A stretch of DNA of 64,000 nt from Sphingomonas sp. HITSZ_GF (GTDB lineage Bacteria > Pseudomonadota > Alphaproteobacteria > Sphingomonadales > Sphingomonadaceae): NCBI RefSeq assembly GCF_029543155.1, contig NZ_JARQXA010000001.1:372001-436000 (forward strand), read 5' to 3'. Numbering within the stretch: the stretch's first letter is position 1; every line of letters begins with the position of its first letter. Made by a program: the position numbers and the translations under genes. The notes under the pieces are model-generated. The model made no database searches. It was not told the origin of the DNA and was given only the letters and a program-made list of their open reading frames with translations. Below are positions 34,749 through 43,468 of this stretch, piece after piece.

Positions 34749-34782
34749 TTGCCAACCGGCCTCCTTGGGGGGAAAGGCTCCC

Positions 34783-35520
34783 ATGCCTTTCGCCGCAACC
34801 GTCCTAACGCTTTACCCGGAAATGTTTCCCGGCCCGCTCGGCATATCGCTTGCCGGGCGCGGGTTGCGCGAGGGGTTGTGGAGCATGGAGGCCGTCCAGA
34901 TCCGCGACTTCGCCACCGACAAGCACCGCTCGGTCGACGATACGCCGGCCGGGGGCGGGGCCGGAATGGTGATGCGCGCCGATGTCCTCGCTTCCGCGCT
35001 CGACAGCGTTGCACCCGGCCGCCCGATCCTTGCCATGACTCCGCGCGGCAAGCCGCTGACCCAGGACCGCGTCCGCCAGCTCGCCGAGGGGGCCGGCGCC
35101 GTGGTGATCTGCGGCCGCTTCGAGGGAATGGACGAACGGCTGTTCGAGGCGCGCGAGATCGAGCAGGTCTCGATCGGTGACTATATCCTCTCCGGTGGCG
35201 AGATGGCGGCGCTGACGCTTCTCGACGCTTGCATTCGCCTCATTCCCGGAGTAATGGGCGCGCCTTCCAGCGGCATGGACGAGAGCTTCGAAACGGGGCT
35301 GCTCGAATATCCGCAATATACCCGACCTGTTGAATGGGAAGGGCGCACGATCCCCGAAGTGCTGCGATCGGGGGATCATGCGAAGATCGAGGCCTGGCGA
35401 CGCCAGCGTGCCGAGATCGATACACGGTCACGGAGACCGGATCTTTGGGAGCGCCATGAGGGCGCTCGGATCCAGTCTCCCTCTGGCGCGCGGCGACGTA
35501 AACAGGACGACAAGAAATGA
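34783..35520 (+). CDS. trmD: tRNA (guanine37-N1)-methyltransferase TrmD
   Basis: The SPOUT methyltransferase that makes m1G37 in tRNA, preventing frameshifts. The 245 residues show [15 protein letters not shown] at the start, the knot segments [13 protein letters not shown] and [12 protein letters not shown], and [22 protein letters not shown] precedes the ATG. The rplS start overlaps its stop (ATGA). Usually directly behind rimM, but separated from it here. Confidence 0.94.
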   Translation: MPFAATVLTLYPEMFPGPLGISLAGRGLREGLWSMEAVQIRDFATDKHRSVDDTPAGGGAGMVMRADVLASALDSVAPGRPILAMTPRGKPLTQDRVRQLAEGAGAVVICGRFEGMDERLFEAREIEQVSIGDYILSGGEMAALTLLDACIRLIPGVMGAPSSGMDESFETGLLEYPQYTRPVEWEGRTIPEVLRSGDHAKIEAWRRQRAEIDTRSRRPDLWERHEGARIQSPSGARRRKQDDKK

Positions 35521-35906
35521 ACCTGATCCAGACGCTCGAAGCCGAGCAGATCGCCAAGTTCAACGAGGCGAAGAAGATTCCGGAATTCCGCCCGGGCGAC
35601 ACCCTCAAGGTCGGCGTGAAGGTCGTCGAAGGCGAGCGCACCCGCGTGCAGAACTACGAAGGCGTGTGCATCGCCCGTGCCAACAAGGGCATGGGCTCGA
35701 GCTTCACCGTCCGCAAGATTTCGTTCGGTGAGGGCGTCGAGCGCGTCTTCCCGCTCTATTCGCCGAACATCGACAGCATCGAAGTGGTTCGCCGCGGTGT
35801 CGTGCGTCGCGCGAAGCTCTATTATCTGCGTGGCCGCACCGGCAAGTCGGCGCGTATCGCCGAGCGCCGCGACGTGCGCCCGACCGAGGTCGAGGCCGCC
35901 GAGTAA
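35517..35906 (+). CDS. rplS: 50S ribosomal protein L19
   Basis: A 129-residue ribosomal protein at the 30S-50S interface. [20 protein letters not shown], the [20 protein letters not shown] stretch and the [17 protein letters not shown] end are diagnostic. It overlaps trmD by four bases and is followed by a strong terminator, so it ends this operon. Confidence 0.96.
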   Translation: MNLIQTLEAEQIAKFNEAKKIPEFRPGDTLKVGVKVVEGERTRVQNYEGVCIARANKGMGSSFTVRKISFGEGVERVFPLYSPNIDSIEVVRRGVVRRAKLYYLRGRTGKSARIAERRDVRPTEVEAAE

Positions 35907-35927
35907 GCTTCGGCTTCCACGGAACAG

Positions 35928-35964
35928 AAAAGGGCGCGGTGGCGATGGTCACCGCGCCCTTTTT
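35928..35964 (+). terminator. rho-independent terminator after rplS
   Basis: AAAAGGGCGCGGTG and CACCGCGCCCTTTT pair perfectly, loop GCGATGGT, followed by a T-run. Confidence 0.92.
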
Positions 35965-36072
35965 CGTGGGGCGGCGGCCTCTCCGTCCGCGCCATCTCCG
36001 TCTTCGTCGCATCGTCGTTGAGCCCGGTCGCGCCGGTAGCCGAGCATCCCGCGAAACGGGCGGAGGTGCGAT

Positions 36073-37644
36073 ATGGGCTTCGGCAGGAAATGGATCGGCG
36101 CGGTTCTGGTCGTCGGCATGACGATCGGCCTTGATGCCGTGGCCCATGCCCAGGGTTGGGTCGATCCCAATATCTGGAACATCGATCAGACCAACGAATA
36201 TTGGCAACCGCCCGAGCTGGCCCGAAACCTGCGCTGCGCGGCCATGTTCGATGTGGTGACCGACAAATATTTCAAATCGCCCGAGGGCCCGAGTCCGAAA
36301 TGGCGGGGGCGTATCGGCTATGGCTATGTAGGCTGGGGAGAGGCGCGTCTCACCCCTGAAGACGAGCGCGAGCGCGACGCCTACAATGCCGTGGGCAGGG
36401 TTTTCGCCGAGCGCGCCTGGGCCTTGGCCGAGCAGGGCGAGGATGGACCGGTTCGATCCTATGCGGATGCTCGCAATAATGCGGTGGCCAATGGTCAGCG
36501 GTTCCTCAAGGCCGGCAAGCTGTGGGACGCGCTGAACAGTCCCTTGGCTCGCTGCATGGAAGAACCCGCTGCTCGTGGCATCGCCGAGCAGCTGCGCGCG
36601 CGATTGGCTGCGCCAACCCCGGATAACCGCAAGCCGGCTTCGCCTCGCCTGAAGGCGGAGTGGATGCCATCGCCGATGTTCGGCTATCTCTATCAGGCGA
36701 ACAGCTATCGCTATCTCGTTTGCAGTGCCCTGGCGCACGCGATCGGTGAACTGCGGTTTGGCCATATCCCCATTCCCGAAGACGGGCCGCTGACCGCGAA
36801 CTGGGACAAGGCAAGCGGTATCCCCGGCCTGTCTCCCGCTGATGCCGCGCTTCGGCGTCTCTACGCCAAGGCTTCCTTCGATACGTTCGACGCGGGCAAG
36901 GTCTTCGTGAGGTCGAAAGCGTATAAGGAAACCGCCAGCTATCGCGTCAGCCACACCATAGCGCGGGGGGAATTGCTGGAAAAGTTGCCAGACCAGGCGC
37001 TGCTCGAAGAAGCGATGAAAGAGCCCAACCTGCGCTGCGCCGAACTCCCGAGCATGGCGCCGATATTCGGGGGAGGCGTTCGCGCTGCCGCCGGTGGTGG
37101 TACGGCCGGGACAAGCGGCGCGGGCGCGATCGCAGCCGATGACGTAATTCCCGTCTCCGAAATCCCCGGCTGGCCCGGGCGCGATGCGGGCTATATGCGC
37201 CGCGCTGCCTCGTTCCGGCCGCTGTTCTGCGGCGCGCTGCTCTACCGGATATACAACAACAACGCGTCCGAGCGCGCCTGGTTCGCGCCGCCTTCGGATG
37301 TGCAGGCGGCATGGCCGGGGCAATTCCGGACGCCGGCAGACCCCTATGATCCAAGCGAGCAGGGCGAGCGCGACGCAGTGAAGCGCGCGGTCTATGCGCT
37401 CTATTTGTCGGCGCAGATCGACGGCACTGCGCGGAAGACCGCGAACAATCCCAGGAGCGTCTTCGCCGAGAATTTCGAGGATCTGCACATCGGTGCCATC
37501 GGCCTGGTCAGCGAGCGCCATGCCGTGATGTCGTTCAACGAGCCTTCGGTGCGATGCGGCGAACTTCCCGAAATCCAGCCGGTGCTCCAGGCCGTGCTCC
37601 GGCGGCTGGCGCGGCTGGACAAGGGGGAGCTTCGTCTGCGCTGA
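36073..37644 (+). CDS. secreted protein with threefold internal repeat, function unknown
   Basis: A 523-residue exported protein with signal peptide (GAVLVVGMTIGLDAVAHAQ). The mature part holds three copies of a unit of about 110 residues. Each begins near a C-x-A-L/M motif (LRCAAMFDVV, YLVCSALAHA, PLFCGALLYR) and ends with a Cys-x-E-x-P type motif (LARCMEEP, LRCAELP, VRCGELP), so each unit may hold a disulfide. Between units 2 and 3 is a Gly/Ala linker. GGAGG stands 8 bases before the ATG. I do not recognise the family. It starts 166 bases after rplS and has its own transcript. Confidence 0.7.
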   Translation: MGFGRKWIGAVLVVGMTIGLDAVAHAQGWVDPNIWNIDQTNEYWQPPELARNLRCAAMFDVVTDKYFKSPEGPSPKWRGRIGYGYVGWGEARLTPEDERERDAYNAVGRVFAERAWALAEQGEDGPVRSYADARNNAVANGQRFLKAGKLWDALNSPLARCMEEPAARGIAEQLRARLAAPTPDNRKPASPRLKAEWMPSPMFGYLYQANSYRYLVCSALAHAIGELRFGHIPIPEDGPLTANWDKASGIPGLSPADAALRRLYAKASFDTFDAGKVFVRSKAYKETASYRVSHTIARGELLEKLPDQALLEEAMKEPNLRCAELPSMAPIFGGGVRAAAGGGTAGTSGAGAIAADDVIPVSEIPGWPGRDAGYMRRAASFRPLFCGALLYRIYNNNASERAWFAPPSDVQAAWPGQFRTPADPYDPSEQGERDAVKRAVYALYLSAQIDGTARKTANNPRSVFAENFEDLHIGAIGLVSERHAVMSFNEPSVRCGELPEIQPVLQAVLRRLARLDKGELRLR

Positions 37645-37654
37645 GCCGGCGCGA

Positions 37655-38143
37655 TCAGAGCCGGCGCGCGAATACGTGCGACAGCTCCTTGAAGCCGTGC
37701 CGCTCGAAGAAGCCGTGCGCGCGCAGATTGTCCTTGCCGCTTTCGAGGAAGATCCACGCCATGCCGCGGCGGCGCGCCTCGCATTCGATCGCGGCGAGCA
37801 TGTGTGCGCCCAGTCCGGTCGAGCGCTGCCCCGGCGCGACCGAGAGATCGGCCAGCGTCGCGAAGCGCACGCGCCGGGTCACTGTCCATTCCACGATCGC
37901 CGCGCCGGCGATCTCGCCGTCCGCCGCACGCGCGACGAGCAGCCCGGTCTCCTCGCCGATATCGCGCATGTCCTCGCGGAAGCGCGCCTCGAGCTCGGGA
38001 TGCCAGTGCAGGCCGTCGTCGCTCAGCCCGCACTGGATCTCGCCATGGCTTATGTAGCGGGGGTCGTCGCCGATGGTCCGGGCGAAGAAGCGGGCGACCG
38101 CTTCGGCGGTGGCGGGGTCATCAGCCCAATCGAGATCAGCCAA
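37655..38143 (-). CDS. GNAT family N-acetyltransferase
   Basis: A 162-residue acetyltransferase. The fold is visible as GLLVARAADGEIAGAAIVEW, then ATLADLSVAPGQRSTGLGAH, the acetyl-CoA loop (consensus Q/RxxGxG), and AWIFLESGKDNLRAHGFFER. The start is uncertain: a TTG giving LADLDWADDPATAEAV overlaps the end of the previous gene by 94 bases; no later ATG keeps the fold. Substrate unknown. Its stop is 10 bases from the stop of the convergent gene. Confidence 0.8.
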   Translation of the reverse strand: MADLDWADDPATAEAVARFFARTIGDDPRYISHGEIQCGLSDDGLHWHPELEARFREDMRDIGEETGLLVARAADGEIAGAAIVEWTVTRRVRFATLADLSVAPGQRSTGLGAHMLAAIECEARRRGMAWIFLESGKDNLRAHGFFERHGFKELSHVFARRL

Positions 38144-38934
38144 TGGCCGATCGGCCCCTTCAGCGGCGGGGGTGCGATCGCCCGCTTTTCCGTCTTGTCC
38201 AGCCAACCGGCAATCTCCCTGCACTGCATCTGCGCGGCGACGGCAGCATAGAACTCGGCCTTGCGCGCTGCATCGAGGACGGCTTCGGCATCGTCGCCGG
38301 CCGGCGCTTCCTCGCCATGCCGGGCGAAGATCGCGGTGCCAAGATCGAAAATGTCGCGGACATCGTCGGTATAGTTGGAACGCAGATCGTACCACATCTC
38401 GCGGAAATACCAGTCGTCGAGCGTGTCGTAGAACCACGCCACCCAGCTTGCGAAGACCTGGTGCTCGATGATCGACTGGCGGCGGAAGCGCGCGCACACC
38501 TCGAACAGGTTGAGCGTCTGGAAATAGAGGTTGTAGGCGATCTTGGCATTCGATCGGCCGCCCAGCCGCTTGCGGGCAGAAGGCGCGGCATAGACGGTGC
38601 GATAGGGCTTGAGTTCCGCGTCCTTCTCCGCCTCGTATTTGAACACTTCGCTCGATGCCATTTCGAGGCTGAGATAGGCGGTGGATTTCTCCACCCGCAG
38701 CCCGTCCTCGCGCGCGCGGCGGCTGAACCAATAGGCGGCGAGGAAGGCCAGCAGCGCAACCGCCGCGGAGATGATCGCGATCAGGTCGGTCATCGTCACG
38801 GCCTGCAGCGCAAAGCCATGACCCCATCGGTTGATGGTGAAGCGCAGCGTCGAGATTACCGCGATCAGCGCCACGCCCGCGAAAAGCAGCCGCACCAGCG
38901 TGTTAAGCAAGCGCGCTACCAGCCTGTCCTGCAT
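38050..38934 (-). CDS. membrane protein of unknown function
   Basis: A 294-residue protein with two N-terminal transmembrane helices (LVRLLFAGVALIAVISTL and LIAIISAAVALLAFLAAYWF) and a helical cytoplasmic part (SLEMASSEVFKYEAEKDAEL). The C-terminal 35 residues, from KGPIGHWLISIGLM to a Pro/Ser-rich end, overlap the GNAT gene in another frame. GGGGGAAAG precedes the ATG. I do not recognise the family. The helical domain is rich in Tyr and Trp (SWVAWFYDTLDDWYFREMWY). Confidence 0.65.
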   Translation of the reverse strand: MQDRLVARLLNTLVRLLFAGVALIAVISTLRFTINRWGHGFALQAVTMTDLIAIISAAVALLAFLAAYWFSRRAREDGLRVEKSTAYLSLEMASSEVFKYEAEKDAELKPYRTVYAAPSARKRLGGRSNAKIAYNLYFQTLNLFEVCARFRRQSIIEHQVFASWVAWFYDTLDDWYFREMWYDLRSNYTDDVRDIFDLGTAIFARHGEEAPAGDDAEAVLDAARKAEFYAAVAAQMQCREIAGWLDKTEKRAIAPPPLKGPIGHWLISIGLMTPPPPKRSPASSPGPSATTPAT

Positions 38935-38994
38935 GTTCTTTCCCCCTTCGGGGCGGGAACATGCAGGGGAAAGGAGGCTATCGCAATTGTCGTA

Positions 38995-39447
38995 TCATTC
39001 GGCGGCCTGCATCAGGTCGCGCAGCTTCCTGGTGGTATCATGGCCCTTGAGCACCGAGGTGTAGCATTCGCGGACCACGCCCAGCGCGCCGGTGGACATG
39101 CGCTCATCGTTCAGCACGCGGTCGAACTCTTCCTTCAGATAATCCTCGCCGCGCTCGATCTCGCTCAGGATGGCACCGTCGCCGCCGCCGAGCACGCGGC
39201 GCAGGTCCTCCACCCGGCGGTGGATCGTCGCGGCGGTCGAGCCATATTCGGCCGGGGTGCCGCCCAGCTCGCGGCTCTTCTGCGACAGCGCCTCGACCAC
39301 GCGGCGTCGCTCCTCGGCCATGTCGGCGAAGAATTGCTGGAAGCGGCCGGCATCGGCGTGCTTCGCCGAATGCTCATAGCCGCGCGCGCTGTCGATCGTG
39401 GTGACGATCAGGTCATCGAGCTTCGACACGTCATGATTGGTGGACAC
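38995..39447 (-). CDS. DUF2383/PA2169-type four-helix protein
   Basis: A 150-residue helical protein resembling the ferritin-like DUF2383 (PA2169) family: LDDLIVTTIDSARGYEHSAK, then FFADMAEERRRVVEALSQ and LSEIERGEDYLKEEFDRVL. Ferritin-like metal ligands are plausible in the EHSAKHA and ECYTS regions but not proven. The GTG start has AAGGAG 8 bases upstream. It may be stress-related; function unknown. Confidence 0.75.
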   Translation of the reverse strand: MSTNHDVSKLDDLIVTTIDSARGYEHSAKHADAGRFQQFFADMAEERRRVVEALSQKSRELGGTPAEYGSTAATIHRRVEDLRRVLGGGDGAILSEIERGEDYLKEEFDRVLNDERMSTGALGVVRECYTSVLKGHDTTRKLRDLMQAAE

Positions 39448-39687
39448 GCGGGTTCTCCTTGCAGCTTTCTTGCAGGGAAGAACCCGGCGCACCGATCCGG
39501 GTTGCCGAAAATTGATGGTTAGCCAGGTGTTTAGGCGTAGCTGGCGATCTCGAACTCGGTGCCGGCCAGCGCTTCACCCTGGTGTCGCAAGATCGCGCCA
39601 GGGCTGGACCAAGGTCGAGACTCTCGGGGGACGGAACCCATTGGCCGCCGCCTTTCCTACACACGTTGAACCTGCCATAGCCTCAGG

Positions 39688-39702
39688 GAACACAGTAGGA
39701 AC
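39688..39702. promoter_or_regulatory. LexA-like direct repeat in a 372-base gap
   Basis: GAAC-N7-GAAC (GAACACAGTAGGAAC) fits the alphaproteobacterial LexA site GTTC-N7-GTTC. It is 118 bases before the DPP-IV gene. The gap (39448-39819) is less G/C-rich than its surroundings and holds no convincing gene; a short frame ending ALAGTEFEIASYA (minus, stop near 39535) could be a gene remnant. Confidence 0.35.
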
Positions 39703-39819
39703 AAGAGCGCCTGTTTTTATGTCCGATAAGCGCGAACTTAGTGAAATTTCACCCCTGCACAGGGGCTTTACCGCACGCCCGTCCGCCGCAATAACGCCGG
39801 TCCAAGGAGATCGGAATCC

Positions 39820-42039
39820 ATGCGGAAATACTTGGTTGGGCTTGCAATGCTGGGAGCGCCGCTGATGGCAAAGGATGCGGTGGCGCAGACGAAGGACCTC
39901 ACGCTCGAGCGCGTTTTCGCCAGCCCCGATCTGAACGGCCCGCAGCCGCGCGCCGCCAAGCTCTCGCCCGACGGCAAGTTCCTCACGCTGCTGCGCAACC
40001 GCGCCGACGAGAAGGAGCGGTTCGACCTCTGGGCGATGGACACGCGCACCGGCGAATGGCGGATGCTGGTCGATTCGAAGAAGTTCGGCACCGGCGCGGA
40101 GATGTCGGAGGCCGAGAAGATGCAGCGCGAGCGCGCCCGCATCGCCGGCACCAAGGGCATCGTCGCCTATGACTGGGCGCCCGACGGCAAGTCGGTGCTC
40201 GTGCCGCTCGATGGCGAGCTCTACCGCGCCGGGCTCGATGGCAGCGTGGTGAAGCTGCCCGCCAAGGCCGGCCCCAAGCTCAATGCCGAGATCAGTCCCG
40301 CCGGCGGCTATGTCTCCTATGTGCAGGACCAGAACCTGGTGGTGATGGGTCTGGCGAACGGCAATCCGAAGCCGATCACCGATGACGGCGAAGGCACCGT
40401 CCATTGGGGCGAGGCCGAGTTCGTCGCGCAGGAGGAAATGGCGCGGTTCAAGGGCTATTGGTGGGCGCCCAACGACCGCTATGTCGCCGTCGAGCGCTTC
40501 GACGAGGCGCCGGTGGGCGTGGTCACCCGCGCCGCGATCGGCGCCGAGGGCACCCAGCTCTTCCAGCAGCGCTATCCCAAGGCCGGCACGCCCAACGCCA
40601 GTGTCGAGCTCTACGTCATGGACCCGAATGGGGACCACAAGGTCGGCGTCGAACTGGGCGCCGACAAGGACATCTATCTCGCCCGGGTCGATTGGTCGAA
40701 GGACGGCAAGACGCTCTACGTCCAGCGCGAGAACCGCGATCAGACGGTGCTCGATCTGCTCCAGGTCGATCCGGCCACGGGCAAGTCGGTCGTACTGTTC
40801 AGCGAGAAGGCGCGCGCCAAGAGCTGGGTCAACCTGTCGACCGCGCTGACCCCGCTCGGCGACGGCAGTCTGCTCTGGTGGTCCGAACGCGACGGCCACG
40901 GCCACCTCTATCACTTCGCCAAGGGCAAGTTCACCCAGGTCACCAAGGGCGACTGGGAAGTGACGCCCGACGTCGTCGGCGTCGACGAGGCCAAGGGCCG
41001 CGTCTTCTTCCTCGGCAACAAGGACGGCGTGCTCGAACGCCACCTCTACTCGGTCGACTACCGGAAGGGCGGGGCCGTCACGCGCCTGACCGAGGCCGGC
41101 TGGTGGAACGAGGCGACGATGGATCCCTCGGGCACCCGCGCGATCGTCAAGCGCTCGAACACCGGCCAGCCCGCCCAGACCTATCTGGCGGACGCCAGCG
41201 GCAAGCGCATCGCCTGGGTGAACGAGAACGCGGTCACCGCGGCGGATCATCCCTATAGCGCCTATCTCGCGGCGCATCGCGAGCGGACCTTCGGCACGGT
41301 CAAGGCGGCCGACGGCTCGACACTGCACTGGGAGATGATCACGCCCAAGCTGGAGCCCGGGAAGAAATACCCGGTGTTCTTCCAGCATTATGGCGGCCCG
41401 CACGTGCAGACGGTCAGCAAGGCGTGGGGCGGCGCGCTCCAGCAATATCTCGTCTCGCGCGGCTATATCTGGTTCCAGATCGACAATCGCGGCTCGGCCA
41501 ATCGCGGCGTCGATTTCGAGAGCCAGATCTGGCACGCGATGGGCTCGGTCGAGGTCGAGGACCAGGTCGCCGGCGCGACCTATCTGAAGACCTTGCCTTA
41601 TGTCGATGCGAACAAGGTCGTCACCTATGGCTGGTCGTACGGCGGCTACATGACCCTGAAGCTGCTCGAAAAGGCGCCGGGCGTGTTCGCCGCGGGCGTC
41701 GCCGGCGCGCCGGTGACCAAGTGGGAGCTGTACGACACCCATTATACCGAGCGCTACATGGGCGACCCGACCAAGGTGCCCGAGGCGTATGCGGCGTCGG
41801 ACAATATCGGCGAGGCGGCGAAGATCGCCGATCCGATGCTGCTGATCCACGGCATGGCCGACGATAATGTGGTGTTCGAGAACAGCACCGCGCTGGCTGC
41901 GACGCTGCAAAAGGCCGAAGTGCCGTTCGAGATGATGTTCTACCCCGGCCACACCCACCGCGTCGGCGGCCCGGGGATCAGCGTCCATCTATGGAACACG
42001 ATCCTCGACTTCCTCGATCGCAAGACGGGCGCGAAGTAA
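39820..42039 (+). CDS. S9 family peptidase, dipeptidyl peptidase IV type
   Basis: A 739-residue exported peptidase that should cut dipeptides (often X-Pro) from peptides in the periplasm. Signal peptide MRKYLVGLAMLGAPLMAKDA. The N-terminal beta-propeller (30-480) is of DPP-IV type (SPDGKFLTLLRNRAD, YDWAPDGKSVLVPL); EEMARFKGYWWAPND matches the loop with the substrate-binding Glu. The alpha/beta domain has Ser in GWSYGGYM, Asp in HGMADDNV and His in GHTHRV, a complete triad. Monocistronic or followed by DUF418. Confidence 0.92.
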   Translation: MRKYLVGLAMLGAPLMAKDAVAQTKDLTLERVFASPDLNGPQPRAAKLSPDGKFLTLLRNRADEKERFDLWAMDTRTGEWRMLVDSKKFGTGAEMSEAEKMQRERARIAGTKGIVAYDWAPDGKSVLVPLDGELYRAGLDGSVVKLPAKAGPKLNAEISPAGGYVSYVQDQNLVVMGLANGNPKPITDDGEGTVHWGEAEFVAQEEMARFKGYWWAPNDRYVAVERFDEAPVGVVTRAAIGAEGTQLFQQRYPKAGTPNASVELYVMDPNGDHKVGVELGADKDIYLARVDWSKDGKTLYVQRENRDQTVLDLLQVDPATGKSVVLFSEKARAKSWVNLSTALTPLGDGSLLWWSERDGHGHLYHFAKGKFTQVTKGDWEVTPDVVGVDEAKGRVFFLGNKDGVLERHLYSVDYRKGGAVTRLTEAGWWNEATMDPSGTRAIVKRSNTGQPAQTYLADASGKRIAWVNENAVTAADHPYSAYLAAHRERTFGTVKAADGSTLHWEMITPKLEPGKKYPVFFQHYGGPHVQTVSKAWGGALQQYLVSRGYIWFQIDNRGSANRGVDFESQIWHAMGSVEVEDQVAGATYLKTLPYVDANKVVTYGWSYGGYMTLKLLEKAPGVFAAGVAGAPVTKWELYDTHYTERYMGDPTKVPEAYAASDNIGEAAKIADPMLLIHGMADDNVVFENSTALAATLQKAEVPFEMMFYPGHTHRVGGPGISVHLWNTILDFLDRKTGAK

Positions 42040-42112
42040 CCCGGCGTATCTGCGACTCGACGCAGATGTCTTGCTGACCTATCGTCCCCTCGCTTCGGCA
42101 GGGGGACGATGG

Positions 42113-43468
42113 ATGACAAGTGAAACGGGGGCGGCGTTCGCGCCGGTTACGGGCAAGGCGCGGATCGACGTGCTGGACATGCTGCGGGGTCTGGCGATCC
42201 TCGGCATCTTCTTCATGAACATCCCCTTCATGGGCGCGCAGACGTCCAAGCTGTTCCTCGATCCGCGGCTGATCGGCTGGGGGCCGCTGGACCAGGCGAG
42301 CTGGTGGGGCATCCAGGTGGTGCTGGAAGGCACGCAGCGCGGCCTGCTCGAGATGCTGTTCGGCGCCGGGCTGATGGTGTTCGCGCGCGCGGCGATGCAG
42401 CCGGACGGGCCGGTCGCAGTCGCCGATCTCTATATCCGCCGCAACCTCTGGCTGCTCGCTTTCGGCGTCTTCGACATCTTCGTCCTGCTCTGGGCCGGCG
42501 ACATCCTCCACGTCTATGCGCTGGCCGCGCTGCTGCTTTTCCCCTTCCGCCGGGTAGCCGCCAAATGGTTGCTCCTGCTCGGCATGTGCTTTGCGCTCTA
42601 CACTGCGGGCACGGGCGCCTGGCGCTATGTCGAGCGCACCAATCTGGTCGAGCGCGCGCAGGTCGCCGAACGGAAGATCGCCGCGCACCAGCCGGTTACC
42701 GCCGCCGAGAAGAAGGCGCTCGAGGAGTGGCGCAAGAAGGTCGAGAAGCTGCGCACCGGCGGCGAGGAGATCAAGGGCATCGCCGCGATGGAAGCCAAGG
42801 GGCACAGCGGCAGTTTCCTCGCCTATGCCGGGATGCAGATCGGCTTCTACCTGATGTTCGTCTGGCCCGAACTTCTGCGCACCGTTGCCGAGGCCTTCTG
42901 CATGATGCTGGTCGGCATGGCGCTGTGGAAATGGGGCGTGATCCAGGGGCAGCGGAGCGCGCGCTTCTACCTGCTGCTGATGCTCGCCTGCTACCTTCCC
43001 GGCATGGCGCTGCGCGTGGTCGCGGGCTTCGAGTTCCTGTCGAATGTGCCCGGGCCGAAGATCCTGTGGATGACGCAGGAGTTCGCCCGCATGGCGGTCT
43101 CTGTCGGCCATGTGGCGCTGATCAACCTGGCAGTGAAGGGCGCCGCCGGGCGCGCGATCCTCAACCCGTTCAAGGCGGCGGGGCGGATGGCCTTCTCGCT
43201 CTACTTCATGCAGCAGATCCTCGGCATCTACATCCTCTACGCGCCCTGGGGGCCGAACCTGTGGGGCCGGCAGAGCTGGTCGGACATGGCCGGCACGGTG
43301 CTGCTCGTCATCGCCGGGCAGGTGGTGTTCGCCAATCTCTGGCTGCGCGTCTTCGCCGCCGGGCCGCTCGAATGGCTCTGGCGCAGCCTCGCCTATGTGC
43401 GCTGGCAGCCGTTCCGCAAGCGCCCGGGCCCGGCGGAGCAGCTGCCCGCCGAGCCCGCGCTCGCCTAG
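42113..43468 (+). CDS. DUF418 membrane protein, copy 1
   Basis: A 451-residue inner-membrane protein with ARIDVLDMLRGLAILGIFF, the signature N-terminus of this family, eight to ten hydrophobic segments, and the C-terminal DUF418 domain (FKAAGRMAFSLYFMQQILGI). A charged insert (AEKKALEEWRKKVEKLRTGG) lies between helices. Function is unknown, possibly an acyltransferase-like transporter. A paralogue lies at 49.1 kb. Both end in a 4-base overlap with a convergent gene. GGGGGA precedes the ATG. Confidence 0.87.
   Translation: MTSETGAAFAPVTGKARIDVLDMLRGLAILGIFFMNIPFMGAQTSKLFLDPRLIGWGPLDQASWWGIQVVLEGTQRGLLEMLFGAGLMVFARAAMQPDGPVAVADLYIRRNLWLLAFGVFDIFVLLWAGDILHVYALAALLLFPFRRVAAKWLLLLGMCFALYTAGTGAWRYVERTNLVERAQVAERKIAAHQPVTAAEKKALEEWRKKVEKLRTGGEEIKGIAAMEAKGHSGSFLAYAGMQIGFYLMFVWPELLRTVAEAFCMMLVGMALWKWGVIQGQRSARFYLLLMLACYLPGMALRVVAGFEFLSNVPGPKILWMTQEFARMAVSVGHVALINLAVKGAAGRAILNPFKAAGRMAFSLYFMQQILGIYILYAPWGPNLWGRQSWSDMAGTVLLVIAGQVVFANLWLRVFAAGPLEWLWRSLAYVRWQPFRKRPGPAEQLPAEPALA

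Noticed and set aside
37655..38934. A frameshifted single gene made of the membrane protein and the GNAT domain
   Set aside because: The frames overlap by about 94 bases, each has a plausible start and stop, and no known fusion of these two parts comes to mind. A true frameshift cannot be wholly excluded.
39431..39664. A 77-codon frame on the minus strand overlapping the DUF2383-type start
   Set aside because: Composition is not protein-like (Ser/Pro/Arg-rich), no ribosome binding site, and it covers the good start of the real gene.
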